Source of the DNA: Pseudomonas sp. DC1.2
GTDB taxonomy: Bacteria > Pseudomonadota > Gammaproteobacteria > Pseudomonadales > Pseudomonadaceae
NCBI RefSeq assembly: GCF_034351645.1
Contig: NZ_CP133782.1
Coordinates: 1,679,001-1,743,000, forward strand
DNA length: 64,000 nt
Direction of reading: 5' to 3'
Shown here one piece after another: positions 44,624 to 54,336 of this stretch (position 1 is its first letter; every line of letters begins with the position of its first letter). Made by a program: the position numbers and the translations under genes. Under the pieces are notes generated by a model. That model saw only the letters and a list, made by a program, of their open reading frames with translations. It was not told the DNA's origin and did not search any database.

Positions 44624-45085
44624 ATGATGAACGATGAAATGAACGCCCAGGACGACCAGGCGCTGGCTGATGAATGGGCTGCGGCCCTGGAAGAAACCGG
44701 TGATGCCAGCCAGAGCGACATTGATGCCTTGTTGGCTGCCGATGCTGGCCACTCGTCGTCCAACCGTCTGCCGCTGGAAGAGTTTGGCAGCGTGCCGAAA
44801 AACAATAACCCGGTGACCCTGGACGGCCCTAACCTGGATGTGATCCTCGACATCCCGGTATCGATTTCCATGGAAGTGGGCAGCACCGACATCAACATCC
44901 GCAACCTGCTGCAACTCAACCAGGGTTCGGTGATTGAGCTGGACCGTCTGGCCGGCGAGCCGCTGGATGTTTTGGTCAACGGTACACTCATCGCCCACGG
45001 TGAAGTGGTGGTGGTCAACGAGAAGTTCGGTATCCGCCTGACTGACGTGATCAGCCCAAGCGAACGCATCAAGAAGCTGCGCTGA
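44624..45085 (+). CDS. fliN: FliN, C-ring switch protein
   Basis: 153 residues (second ATG one codon on). C-terminal SpoA domain: LDVILDIPVSISMEVG, NIRNLLQLNQGSVIELDRLAGEPLDVLVNG, LTDVISPSERIKKL. The N-terminal extension of about 75 residues is acidic and contains SQSDIDALLAA (residues 30-39), resembling the CheY-binding peptide of FliM. Longer than enteric FliN (137). Followed with no gap by fliO. Confidence 0.95.
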   Translation: MMNDEMNAQDDQALADEWAAALEETGDASQSDIDALLAADAGHSSSNRLPLEEFGSVPKNNNPVTLDGPNLDVILDIPVSISMEVGSTDINIRNLLQLNQGSVIELDRLAGEPLDVLVNGTLIAHGEVVVVNEKFGIRLTDVISPSERIKKLR

Positions 45086-45538
45086 GTGAAAAGGTTACTG
45101 GGGTTTGCGCTGGCATTGCCGTTCAGCGTACTGGCTGGCGAGCCGGTCGCGACAGCCATTGTGAGTGCCACCGCCGCACCCGCTGTCAGTGCGGGTGTGG
45201 GTGGGCAGTTGACGCAACTGGTGTTCGGCCTGCTGCTGGTGCTGGGGTTGATCTTCTTCCTCGCCTGGTTGCTACGCCGTGTGCAGCAGGCCGGACCTGC
45301 CGGCAAGGGGCACGTGATCGAGATTGTCGGCGCCCGCGCACTGGGCCCGCGTGACCGCTTGATGCTGGTGCAGGTCGGCAACGAGCAGATTCTGCTTGGC
45401 CTGAGCCCTGGCACCATCACGGCGTTGCATGTGCTCAAGGAACCGGTGCAGGTGCCGAGTGGGACTGAAAAGTCGACCCCGGAGTTTGCTCAGCGCCTGA
45501 TGGAGCTGATGGGCAAGGATCAGAAGGATAAGAAGTAA
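45086..45538 (+). CDS. fliO: FliO, export-gate assembly protein
   Basis: 150 residues, GTG start immediately after the fliN stop. An N-terminal hydrophobic signal-like segment, a membrane span at about 46-67 ([22 protein letters not shown]), then the cytoplasmic FliO domain ([21 protein letters not shown]). Helps FliP assemble. The stop overlaps the fliP start by one base. Confidence 0.9.
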   Translation: MKRLLGFALALPFSVLAGEPVATAIVSATAAPAVSAGVGGQLTQLVFGLLLVLGLIFFLAWLLRRVQQAGPAGKGHVIEIVGARALGPRDRLMLVQVGNEQILLGLSPGTITALHVLKEPVQVPSGTEKSTPEFAQRLMELMGKDQKDKK

Positions 45539-46296
45539 TGGGTGCGTTACGCATCGTCTTGACGCTGGCACTGATGCTGGCCGCACCGCTGGTATTGGCT
45601 GCCGATCCGTTGTCGATTCCGGCCATCACGTTGGGCACCAATGCCAACGGTGCCCAGGAATACTCGGTCAGCCTACAGATTCTGCTGATCATGACCGCGC
45701 TGAGCTTCATTCCAGCGTTCGTCATGCTGATGACCAGTTTCACCCGGATCATCATCGTGTTTTCGATCCTGCGTCAGGCCCTGGGCCTTCAGCAGACCCC
45801 GTCGAACCAGATTCTCACCGGCATGGCGTTGTTCCTGACCATGTTCATCATGGCCCCGGTGTTTGATCGGGTGAACAACGACGCGTTGCAGCCGTACCTG
45901 GCGGAAAAGCTCACCGCCCAGGATGCCGTGGCCAAAGCTCAAGTGCCGATCAAGGACTTCATGCTGGCCCAGACCCGCACCAGCGATCTGGAGCTATTCA
46001 TGCGCCTGTCCAAGCGCACGGACATAGCCACGCCGGATCAGGCGCCGCTGACCATTCTGGTGCCGGCCTTCGTCACGTCGGAGCTTAAAACCGCGTTCCA
46101 GATCGGTTTCATGATCTTCATTCCATTCCTGATCATCGACCTCGTCGTGGCCAGTGTGCTGATGGCCATGGGCATGATGATGCTCTCGCCGTTGATCATT
46201 TCCCTGCCGTTCAAAATCATGCTGTTCGTGCTGGTCGATGGCTGGGCGTTGATCATAGGCACCCTGGCGAGCAGTTTCAGCGGAGTGTCGCCATGA
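45538..46296 (+). CDS. fliP: FliP, export-gate subunit
   Basis: 252 residues. Cleavable signal peptide ([17 protein letters not shown]), then the conserved [20 protein letters not shown] segment and [19 protein letters not shown]. Core of the type III gate, with FliQ and FliR. The last bases overlap fliQ. Confidence 0.96.
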   Translation: MGALRIVLTLALMLAAPLVLAADPLSIPAITLGTNANGAQEYSVSLQILLIMTALSFIPAFVMLMTSFTRIIIVFSILRQALGLQQTPSNQILTGMALFLTMFIMAPVFDRVNNDALQPYLAEKLTAQDAVAKAQVPIKDFMLAQTRTSDLELFMRLSKRTDIATPDQAPLTILVPAFVTSELKTAFQIGFMIFIPFLIIDLVVASVLMAMGMMMLSPLIISLPFKIMLFVLVDGWALIIGTLASSFSGVSP

Positions 46297-46562
46297 CGCC
46301 GGAAGTTGCCGTCGATATCTTTCGTGAAGCGCTGTGGCTGACCACCATGATGGTCGCCGTGCTGGTGATCCCGAGTCTGCTGGTGGGGCTGCTGGTCGCG
46401 ATGTTCCAGGCAGCGACCCAGATCAACGAACAGACGCTGAGCTTCCTGCCGCGTCTGTTGGTCATGCTGGTGACACTGATCGTGGCGGGTCCTTGGCTGG
46501 TCCAGACCTTCATGGAATATATCCTCCAGTTGTACGGCAATATTCCTATGGTCATCGGCTAA
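46293..46562 (+). CDS. fliQ: FliQ, export-gate subunit
   Basis: 89 residues with two membrane helices (about 17-38 and 55-73), opening [20 protein letters not shown] as the family does, and the [21 protein letters not shown] segment. Part of the FliPQR gate. Overlaps fliP by four bases. Confidence 0.95.
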   Translation: MTPEVAVDIFREALWLTTMMVAVLVIPSLLVGLLVAMFQAATQINEQTLSFLPRLLVMLVTLIVAGPWLVQTFMEYILQLYGNIPMVIG

Positions 46563-46565
46563 GGC

Positions 46566-47348
46566 ATGTCACTGCTTCAGTTGACCGACACCCAGATCAG
46601 TAGCTGGGTGGCTTCGTTCATGTTGCCGCTGTTTCGCGTCGGTACGTTGCTGATGCTCATGCCGATTTTCGGCACAACCCTGGTGCCCCGGCGTGTGCGG
46701 GCGTATATGGCGCTGGCGATTACGGTGGTCATTACGCCGGCCCTGCCGCCGATGCCCCCGGTCAATCCACTGGACCTCAGCGGGCTGCTACTAATCGGCG
46801 AGCAGATCATCATCGGCGCGGTGATGGGCTTCTCCTTGCAGCTGTTCTTCCAGGCGTTCGTGGTGGCGGGACAGATCGTTGCGATTCAGATGGGCATGGG
46901 CTTCGCCTCGATGGTCGACCCCACCAACGGGGTGTCGGTGGCCGTCATCGGGCAATTCTTCACCATGCTGGTGACGTTGTTGTTCCTGTCCATGAACGGC
47001 CATCTGGTGGTCTTCGAAGTCCTCACCGAAAGCTTTACCACGCTGCCGGTCGGCAGCGGGTTTATGGTTAATCATTTCTGGGAACTGGCTGGCAAGCTCG
47101 GCTGGGTGCTGGGCGCGTCGCTGGTGTTGGTGCTGCCCGCGATCACCGCGTTGCTGGTGGTCAACATTGCGTTTGGCGTGATGACCCGGGCGGCGCCGCA
47201 ACTGAACATCTTCTCCATTGGCTTTCCACTGACCCTGGTGCTCGGGATGTTCATCTTGTGGGTCAGCCTCGGCGACATCCTCAACCAGTTTCAACCCATG
47301 GCCTCTGAGGCCTTGCAGTTTTTACGTGAACTGGCACAGGCGCGCTGA
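46566..47348 (+). CDS. fliR: FliR, export-gate subunit
   Basis: 260 residues, six predicted membrane helices; motif FGTTLVPRRVRAYMALAIT near residue 40 and GMGFASMVDPTNGVSV in the middle are family landmarks. Three bases after fliQ, two before flhB. Confidence 0.95.
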   Translation: MSLLQLTDTQISSWVASFMLPLFRVGTLLMLMPIFGTTLVPRRVRAYMALAITVVITPALPPMPPVNPLDLSGLLLIGEQIIIGAVMGFSLQLFFQAFVVAGQIVAIQMGMGFASMVDPTNGVSVAVIGQFFTMLVTLLFLSMNGHLVVFEVLTESFTTLPVGSGFMVNHFWELAGKLGWVLGASLVLVLPAITALLVVNIAFGVMTRAAPQLNIFSIGFPLTLVLGMFILWVSLGDILNQFQPMASEALQFLRELAQAR

Positions 47349-47350
47349 GC

Positions 47351-48490
47351 ATGGCTGAGAGCGAAAGTGGTCAAGACAAAACAGAAGACGCCACCGACAA
47401 GAAGAAAAAAGACGCCCGTGACAAGGGTGAGGTGGCGCGCTCCAAGGAACTCAACACCCTGGCGATCATGCTCGTCGGTGCCAGCGCCCTGCTGATTTTC
47501 GGCGGGGCGTTGGCTCAGGACATGATGGAGTTGATGCGCCTGAACTTCTCGCTGCCCCGTGAGGTGATTCTGGATCAGCGCTACATGAGCACCTACCTGA
47601 TGCATTCGGGGCAGATTGCCCTGTGGGCAATTCAGCCGATCATGATTTCTTTGGTGCTGGCGGCAATTATCGGTCCGATTTCCCTGGGCGGCTGGCTGTT
47701 CGCGGCAGACTCCATGGCGCCCAAGTTCAGCCGAATGAACCCGCTCAGCGGCCTTAAGCGGATGTTTTCCAGCAAGGCGCTGGTGGAACTGCTCAAGGCC
47801 TTGGCCAAATTCATCATCATCCTGTTCGTGGCGCTGGCGGTGTTGTCGTCAGACATCGACGACCTGCTGCGTATCGCCCATGAACCGCTGGATCAGGCGA
47901 TTATTCACAGCCTGCAAGTGGTCGGCTGGAGCACCCTGTGGATGGCCTGCGGGCTCATCATCATCGCGGCGGTGGACGTGCCGGTGCAGTTGTGGGAAAG
48001 CCACAAAAAACTGCTGATGACCAAGCAGGAAGTGCGTGACGAGCACAAGGATCAGGAAGGGCGGCCCGAGGTCAAGCAGCGCATTCGTCAGCTTCAGCGC
48101 GAAATGTCCCAGCGCCGAATGATGGCTGCGATCCCGGATGCCGACGTGATCATCACCAACCCGACCCACTACGCGGTTGCGCTCAAGTACGACCCGGAGA
48201 AGGGCGGGGCGCCGATGCTGGTTGCCAAGGGCAGCGACTTCCTGGCGTTGAAAATTCGCGAAATCGCGGTGGCCAATAACGTCATGCTCCTCGAATCGCC
48301 GGCTCTGGCGCGTTCGATTTATTACTCCACCGAACTCGATCAGGAAATCCCCGGCGGGCTGTACCTGGCGGTGGCGCAGGTACTGGCCTACGTCTACCAG
48401 ATCCGCCAACACCGCGCCGGCAAGGGCAAGCGCCCGGACCCGCTCAAGGGCGACTTGCCGATCCCGCCGGATTTGCGCCGCGATTCTTGA
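47351..48490 (+). CDS. flhB: FlhB, export substrate-specificity switch
   Basis: 379 residues. Four membrane helices in the first 210 residues and a cytoplasmic domain with the autocleavage motif NPTH in IITNPTHYAVALKY (near residue 270). Cleavage changes export from rod/hook to filament type under FliK. N-terminus Lys/Asp-rich as usual. C-terminus slightly long (KGKRPDPLKGDLPIPPDL). Last gene of the fliL operon. Confidence 0.96.
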   Translation: MAESESGQDKTEDATDKKKKDARDKGEVARSKELNTLAIMLVGASALLIFGGALAQDMMELMRLNFSLPREVILDQRYMSTYLMHSGQIALWAIQPIMISLVLAAIIGPISLGGWLFAADSMAPKFSRMNPLSGLKRMFSSKALVELLKALAKFIIILFVALAVLSSDIDDLLRIAHEPLDQAIIHSLQVVGWSTLWMACGLIIIAAVDVPVQLWESHKKLLMTKQEVRDEHKDQEGRPEVKQRIRQLQREMSQRRMMAAIPDADVIITNPTHYAVALKYDPEKGGAPMLVAKGSDFLALKIREIAVANNVMLLESPALARSIYYSTELDQEIPGGLYLAVAQVLAYVYQIRQHRAGKGKRPDPLKGDLPIPPDLRRDS

Positions 48491-49020
48491 GGGTGGTCTC
48501 GGTAATGCTGGGCGATGGCCGCTTTTTTTTACGCTGTTGTCCCGGCGCCAACAACTCGAAACCTTTGGCATCATTGAAAGACTTCACCGCCTCTCTGGAC
48601 ATGATCAGTGCTCCGCTGCCCGGTTTTACCGGGCCTGGTACACCCCATCGAATACCCAAAAGCTCACGCTGGCTACTGTTAGAACTAACAGGCGCTGGGG
48701 CAGTTCGGCTGCGCGTCAATCCCGATAAGACAAACCCCGCCCGATTCACCGGCAGCTCACCGAGCATGATGATCTGCGGGATCGCCGGCGTCGTGTTGTG
48801 CTGTGTGCTTTTTCAGGCGTAGAGGTGTTGCGGCCTGGCTCTCAACGAGCAGCGATGCTTCGCGCGAATCAAAAAAATATCCAGCGTCAGACTGTCGGTC
48901 TGTTCGCCCTGGCGTGACTCTATTTCGGTGGTCGGCAAAAGTTGGAAGGCTTCTTGCACTAGTCGCTTTGCGTCTGCTTCAGGCGTCAAAAGTTTTGCTT
49001 TAAAGGAACGAGGAAAGCCG
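48491..49020 (+). other. 530-base gap between flhB and flhA with inverted repeats
   Basis: No gene can be firmly supported. It holds a T8 run at 48533, a 7-bp hairpin (GCCCGGT/ACCGGGC) at 48618-48634, a 7-bp hairpin (CTGTTAG/CTAACAG) at 48676-48691 and a nested hairpin at 48692-48714. A 111-residue + frame (48487-48822) and a 107-residue - frame (48444-48767) are open here, but both have mixed Pro/Ser composition and no recognisable fold; the - frame has RAGFVLSGLTRSRTAPAP. The flhA promoter lies at its right end. Confidence 0.6.
48943..48958 (+). promoter_or_regulatory. Sigma-54 promoter of flhA
   Basis: TGGAAG-N5-TTGCA: GG and GC exactly ten bases apart, -12 element perfect, -24 with two mismatches. 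It lies 62 bases before the GTG start of flhA, inside the region that the frame-open upstream ATG would translate, which supports the GTG start. Confidence 0.65.
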
Positions 49021-51150
49021 GTGGATCGCTCTCAGCTAATCAACAGTGCTCGCACAAACGTCGCCGACTTGAGTCGGGGCAATCTGGGTGTGCCGCTGCT
49101 GCTGCTGGTCATGCTGGCGATGATGATGTTGCCGGTGCCGCCGTTCCTGCTGGACGTGTTTTTCACGTTCAACATCGCCTTGTCGATTGTCGTGTTGCTG
49201 GTCTGCGTCTACGCCTTGCGGCCGCTGGATTTCGCGGTGTTCCCGACGATTCTGCTGGTGGCGACGCTCATGCGCCTGGCGCTGAACGTGGCCTCCACGC
49301 GGGTCGTAATGCTCCACGGTCAGGAAGGGCACGCCGCCGCCGGCAAGGTGATTCAGGCCTTCGGTGAGGTGGTGATCGGCGGTAACTACGTGGTGGGTAT
49401 CGTGGTTTTCGCGATCTTGATGATCATCAACTTCGTCGTTGTGACCAAGGGCGCCGGGCGGATTTCCGAGGTGAGCGCGCGTTTCACCCTCGATGCGATG
49501 CCCGGCAAACAAATGGCGATTGACGCCGACCTTAACGCCGGCCTGATTGATCAGCCCCAGGCCAAGCTGCGCCGCATGGAAGTGGCTCAAGAGGCCGAGT
49601 TTTATGGCTCCATGGACGGTGCCAGCAAGTTCGTGCGTGGTGACGCCATCGCCGGCCTGCTGATTCTGTTCATCAACCTGATCGGCGGCATGGCGGTGGG
49701 TATCTTCCAGCACGGCATGAGCTTCGGCGACGCCGGCAGGGTTTACGCCTTGTTGACCATCGGTGACGGTTTGGTGGCGCAATTGCCATCACTGTTGTTA
49801 TCCACAGCGGCGGCGATCATGGTGACCCGTGCTTCCGGTTCGGAAGACATGGGTAAACAGATCGGTCGTCAGATGTTCGCCTCACCCAAGGCGCTGGCGG
49901 TGGCGGCAGGCTTGATGGCGGTCATGGGCCTGGTGCCCGGCATGCCGCATTTCTCCTTTCTCAGCATGGCGGCGCTGGCAGCGGGCGGCGCGTACCTGTT
50001 CTGGAAGAAACAAAACGTGGTCAAGGTGCAGGCGCTGCAAGAGGTCAAGCGTCAGCAGGAACTGTTGCCATCGCCTGCCCGTGCTCAGGAAACCAAAGAG
50101 CTGGGCTGGGACGATGTAACGCCTATCGACATGATTGGCCTGGAAGTGGGTTATCGCCTGATTCCGCTGGTGGATCGCAACCAGGGTGGTCAGTTGCTCG
50201 CGCGGATCAAGGGAGTGCGTAAAAAGCTCTCCCAGGATTTGGGCTTTTTGATGCCGACTGTGCATATCCGTGACAACCTCGACCTGGCGCCAAGCGCCTA
50301 TCGCTTGACCCTGATGGGCGTGATCCTGGCCGAAGCCGAGATTTACCCGGACCGTGAGTTGGCGATCAACCCAGGGCAGGTCTACGGCACGCTCAATGGC
50401 ATTACCGCCAAAGATCCGGCTTTTGGTCTGGAGGCGGTCTGGATCGAAATCAGTCAGCGTGCCCAGGCGCAATCCCTGGGTTACACCGTGGTCGATGCCA
50501 GTACGGTAGTGGCAACCCACTTGAACCAAATTTTGTACAAACACTCTAGTGAGCTGATTGGCCACGAAGAAGTGCAGCAACTCATGCAATTGCTGGCCAA
50601 AAGCTCGCCAAAACTGGCCGAAGAGCTGGTGCCAGGCGTGGTGTCGCTGTCGCAGTTGCTCAAGGTATTGCAGGCGCTGCTGGCTGAACAGGTGCCGGTT
50701 CGTGACATACGCAGCATTGCAGAAGCCATCGCTAACAATGCCGCCAAGAGTCAAGATACTGCCGCTCTGGTGGCGGCTGTGCGCGTCGGCGTATCCCGCG
50801 CAATCGTCCAAAGCATTGTAGGGACTGAGGCGGAGCTACCAGTTATCACTCTGGAGCCAAGGTTGGAACAGATATTGCTCAATAGTCTGCAGAAGGCAGG
50901 ACAAGGCTCGGAAGAGGGCGTTCTGCTGGAGCCAAGCATGGCAGAGAAGCTGCAGCGCTCGTTGATCGAAGCCGCGCAGCGTCAAGAGATGCAAGGTCAA
51001 CCGGTGATTCTGCTGGTGGCCGGTCCGGTTCGCGCGATGCTTTCGCGATTCGGTCGGCTGGCAGTGCCGGGTTTGCACGTGTTGGCTTATCAGGAAATTC
51101 CTGACAACAAGCAAGTGACCATCGTTGCGACAGTAGGGCCCAACGGCTGA
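49021..51150 (+). CDS. flhA: FlhA, export-gate subunit
   Basis: 709 residues. GTG start, with AAGGAACGAGG upstream, gives the typical family start VDRSQLINSARTNVADL; the frame is open to 48928. Eight membrane helices in the N-terminal half (LLLLVMLAMMMLPVPPFLLD onward), the FHIPEP-type motif (FTLDAMPGKQMAIDADLNAGLI) and a C-terminal cytoplasmic ring domain that receives FliI-bound substrates. Confidence 0.96.
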   Translation: MDRSQLINSARTNVADLSRGNLGVPLLLLVMLAMMMLPVPPFLLDVFFTFNIALSIVVLLVCVYALRPLDFAVFPTILLVATLMRLALNVASTRVVMLHGQEGHAAAGKVIQAFGEVVIGGNYVVGIVVFAILMIINFVVVTKGAGRISEVSARFTLDAMPGKQMAIDADLNAGLIDQPQAKLRRMEVAQEAEFYGSMDGASKFVRGDAIAGLLILFINLIGGMAVGIFQHGMSFGDAGRVYALLTIGDGLVAQLPSLLLSTAAAIMVTRASGSEDMGKQIGRQMFASPKALAVAAGLMAVMGLVPGMPHFSFLSMAALAAGGAYLFWKKQNVVKVQALQEVKRQQELLPSPARAQETKELGWDDVTPIDMIGLEVGYRLIPLVDRNQGGQLLARIKGVRKKLSQDLGFLMPTVHIRDNLDLAPSAYRLTLMGVILAEAEIYPDRELAINPGQVYGTLNGITAKDPAFGLEAVWIEISQRAQAQSLGYTVVDASTVVATHLNQILYKHSSELIGHEEVQQLMQLLAKSSPKLAEELVPGVVSLSQLLKVLQALLAEQVPVRDIRSIAEAIANNAAKSQDTAALVAAVRVGVSRAIVQSIVGTEAELPVITLEPRLEQILLNSLQKAGQGSEEGVLLEPSMAEKLQRSLIEAAQRQEMQGQPVILLVAGPVRAMLSRFGRLAVPGLHVLAYQEIPDNKQVTIVATVGPNG

Positions 51151-51161
51151 GGTAGTGGTTT

Positions 51162-52496
51162 ATGCAAGTTAAGCGTTTTTTCGCCGCCGATATGCGTCAG
51201 GCCATGAAACTGGTTCGTGATGAGTTGGGGGCTGATGCCGCCATCATTGGTAATCGCCGGATCGCTGGCGGTGTCGAACTAACGGCTGCCCTGGATTACA
51301 AGCTGTCGGCGCTGGCGCCGCGTGTTCCGAACATTGAACTCGAAGATGAATTGCGCAAGACGCAGTCGCGGATCGTCACTGCCCAGGCCGAGCTGAGCCT
51401 GCGTGGCGAGGGCGAAACCGAAGGCGACCAGACCACCAATCGCCAACTGTTTGCCGGTCTGCCGTTGACCGCCGCTGAGCCGCTGGTCGAGCCGACTTAC
51501 ACTCAGCCGCGGCGCCCTGCGCCGGCCCCGGCCTACGCCGCTGGCGGTGTCGATCCGCGAGCATTTGACTCGATGCGTTTCGAACTCAATAGCTTGCGCG
51601 AGTTGATGGAAGTACAGCTTGGCTCCCTGGCCTGGAATCAACTGCAAGGCAGTCGCCCCGCCCAGGCTAATCTCTGGCGTCGCTTGCAACGCATAGGCCT
51701 GTCTGGCCCGCTGTCGCGCGATCTGCTGGCGATGATTTCTGACATTGAAGAACCCCGTCAGGCCTGGCGCATGTTGTTGGCGCACCTGGCGCGGATGATC
51801 GCCACCCCCGAAGTCGAACCTCTGGAAGAGGGTGGCGTGATTGCGATGGTCGGCCCTGCGGGCATGGGCAAGACGACGACGCTGGCCAAACTGGCGGCCC
51901 GTTATGTACTCAAGTACGGCGCGCAGAGCATCGCGCTGGTGAGCATGGACAGCTACCGCATTGGCGCTCAGGAGCAACTCAAGACCCTGGGCCGGATTCT
52001 CAATGTGTCGGTGACCCACGTCGATCCGGGTCAGTCCCTGGCGCAGGCGCTGGATCCACTGTTGCGCAAACGCGTGGTGCTGATCGACACCGCCGGCCTC
52101 CAGGCCAGCGACCCGGCGCTGCGCATGCAACTTGAAAGCCTGGCCGGCCGTGGCATCAAATCGAAGAATTATCTAGTGCTGGCAACCACCAGCCAGAAGC
52201 AGGTCCTGGCGGCCGCTTATCACAGTTACAAGCGTTGCGGTCTGGCTGGGTGCATCCTGACTAAATTGGATGAAACGGCGAGTCTGGGCGAGGTGTTGAG
52301 CCTGGCCATCAGTCATGAATTGCCGGTGGCGTATCTCACCGACGGCCCGCGGATTCCGGATGATTTGCATCTGCCGCGTCGTCACCAGTTGGTCAGTCGC
52401 GCGGTGAGCGTGCAAATGCAGGAAGAGCCCAGCGAAGAAGCTATGGCTGATATGTTCGCTGATATCTACCACAGCCCGACCAAACAGGTCGGCTGA
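51162..52496 (+). CDS. flhF: FlhF, SRP-like GTPase setting the flagellated pole
   Basis: 444 residues. N-terminal B domain (MQVKRFFAADMRQAMKLV), a Pro/Ala-rich linker, then NG GTPase domain with P-loop GPAGMGKTTTLAKLAARYV (about residue 228-246), DTAGLQASD and TKLDETASLGE. Recruits FliF to the pole. 11 bases after flhA; upstream of fleN. Confidence 0.95.
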   Translation: MQVKRFFAADMRQAMKLVRDELGADAAIIGNRRIAGGVELTAALDYKLSALAPRVPNIELEDELRKTQSRIVTAQAELSLRGEGETEGDQTTNRQLFAGLPLTAAEPLVEPTYTQPRRPAPAPAYAAGGVDPRAFDSMRFELNSLRELMEVQLGSLAWNQLQGSRPAQANLWRRLQRIGLSGPLSRDLLAMISDIEEPRQAWRMLLAHLARMIATPEVEPLEEGGVIAMVGPAGMGKTTTLAKLAARYVLKYGAQSIALVSMDSYRIGAQEQLKTLGRILNVSVTHVDPGQSLAQALDPLLRKRVVLIDTAGLQASDPALRMQLESLAGRGIKSKNYLVLATTSQKQVLAAAYHSYKRCGLAGCILTKLDETASLGEVLSLAISHELPVAYLTDGPRIPDDLHLPRRHQLVSRAVSVQMQEEPSEEAMADMFADIYHSPTKQVG

Positions 52497-52612
52497 GGTA
52501 TTCATCAACAGTTTTTGTACCTACATCGATGGCCTGCCATGCATTGTTCCGATGGTGAACGCGCAGCCAGTAATGTGGCCTCCGTCTAAGTAAGACAAGG
52601 TAAAGAAATAAC

Positions 52613-53443
52613 ATGGGCAGCATGCATCCCGTACAGGTGATCGCGGTGACCGGCGGCAAAGGTGGCGTCGGGAAGACTAACGTGTCAGTAAACTTGTCCC
52701 TGGCTCTAGCTGAGCTTGGCCGACGGGTCATGCTGCTGGACGCTGACTTGGGATTGGCCAACGTCGACGTTCTACTGGGTCTCACACCCAAACGGACGCT
52801 GGCCGACGTGATTGAAGGTCGCTGCGAGCTGCGCGACGTTTTGTTGCAGGGCCCTGGCGGTATTCGGATCGTTCCCGCGGCGTCCGGCACGCAGAGCATG
52901 GTGCATCTGACACCGGCCCAACACGCCGGCCTGATTCAGGCGTTCAGCGATATCGGTGACAACCTTGACGTCCTGGTGATCGACACGGCCGCAGGCATTG
53001 GTGACTCGGTCGTCAGTTTCGTGCGCGCTGCGCAAGAAGTGCTGCTGGTGGTCTGTGACGAGCCGACCTCGATCACGGATGCCTACGCCTTGATCAAACT
53101 GCTAAACCGCGATTACGGCATGAACCGCTTCCGGGTCCTGGCCAACATGGCACAGAGCCCGCAGGAAGGTCGCAACCTGTTCGCCAAGTTGACCAAGGTC
53201 ACAGACCGTTTCCTTGACGTCGCCTTACAATACGTCGGCGCCGTGCCTTATGACGAAAGCGTGCGCAAAGCCGTGCAGAAGCAGCGCGCCGTCTACGAAG
53301 CCTTTCCGCGTTCCAAGTGCTCACTGGCGTTCAAAGCCATTGCACAAAAGGTCGACACTTGGCCGCTGCCCGCCAACCCGCGCGGCCACCTGGAGTTTTT
53401 TGTCGAGCGTCTCGTGCAACAAACCGCAGGGCCCGTCCTATGA
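52613..53443 (+). CDS. fleN: FleN, MinD-like ATPase controlling flagellar number
   Basis: 276 residues. Deviant Walker A GGKGGVGKTNVSVNLSLALA and DADLGLANVDVLLG. FleN (FlhG) binds FleQ and lowers its activity, limiting cells to one flagellum. ATG 52613 (MGSMHPVQ) chosen; GTAAAG lies upstream. The last four bases overlap fliA. A 116-base gap before it shows no clear promoter. Confidence 0.95.
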   Translation: MGSMHPVQVIAVTGGKGGVGKTNVSVNLSLALAELGRRVMLLDADLGLANVDVLLGLTPKRTLADVIEGRCELRDVLLQGPGGIRIVPAASGTQSMVHLTPAQHAGLIQAFSDIGDNLDVLVIDTAAGIGDSVVSFVRAAQEVLLVVCDEPTSITDAYALIKLLNRDYGMNRFRVLANMAQSPQEGRNLFAKLTKVTDRFLDVALQYVGAVPYDESVRKAVQKQRAVYEAFPRSKCSLAFKAIAQKVDTWPLPANPRGHLEFFVERLVQQTAGPVL

Positions 53444-54180
53444 CATCAAGTGGCTACAACCTCTACAAGAAGTCTGCACGTGACTCACAATACGAGCTGA
53501 TTGAGCGTTACGCGCCACTGGTCAAACGCATTGCTTACCATTTGCTGGCGCGTCTGCCGGCCAGTGTCCAGGTCGAAGACCTGATCCAGGCCGGTATGAT
53601 CGGGCTACTGGAAGTCTCAACCAAATACGACGCCAGCAAAGGTGCCAGCTTTGAGACCTACGCGGGCATTCGAATCCGCGGCGCGATGCTTGATGAAGTC
53701 CGCAAGGGCGACTGGGCACCACGTTCCGTTCACCGCAATACGCGAATGGTGAGCGACGCAATTCGTTCTATTGAAGCTAAAACCGGCCGTGACGCTAAAG
53801 ATCACGAGGTTGCGGCCGAACTCCAATTGAGTCTCGACGATTATTACGGGATTTTGAACGATACCTTGGGCAGTCGGCTCTTCAGTTTTGACGACCTGTT
53901 GCAGGACGGCGAACACGAAGGACTGCACGAGGATGGCGCCAGTGCTCATACGGAGCCGTCACGTGATCTGGAAGATGAACGGTTCCAGGCCGCGCTGGCG
54001 GACGCGATTGCCAATTTGCCGGAGCGTGAGCGGCTGGTGTTGGCGCTGTACTACGACGAAGAGCTGAACCTCAAGGAAATCGGTGAGGTCCTGGGGGTCA
54101 GCGAATCGCGGGTCAGCCAGTTACATAGCCAGTGCGCGGCCCGTTTGCGGGGGCGTTTGGGGGAGTGGCGAGCGCGCTGA
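53440..54180 (+). CDS. fliA: FliA, sigma-28
   Basis: 246 residues. Sigma-70 family: region 2 (YAPLVKRIAYHLLARLPASVQVEDLIQAG, and SFETYAGIRIRGAMLDEVRKGDWAPRSVHRN), region 4 (PERERLVLALYYDEELNLKEIGEVLGVSESRVSQLH). Directs late genes such as fliC. The frame is open upstream to 53317, but ATG 53440 overlaps the fleN stop and begins the family sequence. Confidence 0.96.
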   Translation: MTSSGYNLYKKSARDSQYELIERYAPLVKRIAYHLLARLPASVQVEDLIQAGMIGLLEVSTKYDASKGASFETYAGIRIRGAMLDEVRKGDWAPRSVHRNTRMVSDAIRSIEAKTGRDAKDHEVAAELQLSLDDYYGILNDTLGSRLFSFDDLLQDGEHEGLHEDGASAHTEPSRDLEDERFQAALADAIANLPERERLVLALYYDEELNLKEIGEVLGVSESRVSQLHSQCAARLRGRLGEWRAR

Positions 54181-54225
54181 AGGCAGTGTGGGGGACACTG
54201 CGAACGAGGCTGGTGCGGTGATGAA

Positions 54226-54241
54226 CGGCACCGGTCTTGCT
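54226..54241 (+). promoter_or_regulatory. Candidate sigma-54 promoter before cheY
   Basis: CGGCAC-N5-TTGCT: only the first base departs from consensus. It lies in the 156-base gap between fliA and cheY, about 96 bases before cheY. FliA-type promoters were expected here from P. aeruginosa, and none with good boxes is visible. Confidence 0.5.
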
Positions 54242-54336
54242 CTGTTGTGCTCCACGCAGTCATCGAGTGCTTTGCCGGATTGATTGAAATGGCGCGTCCA
54301 GGTGCTGGGCGCGTTTAAGACTGCTTGGAGGTCGAA

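Noticed and set aside
48487..48822. 111-residue + frame after flhB
   Set aside because: No family resemblance, overlaps an equally long antisense frame, and contains several perfect hairpins; treated as non-coding.
48928..49020. ATG at 48928 as flhA start
   Set aside because: The extra 31 residues match nothing in FlhA, the sigma-54 element lies inside them, and a GTG at 49021 with a good ribosome site begins the family sequence.
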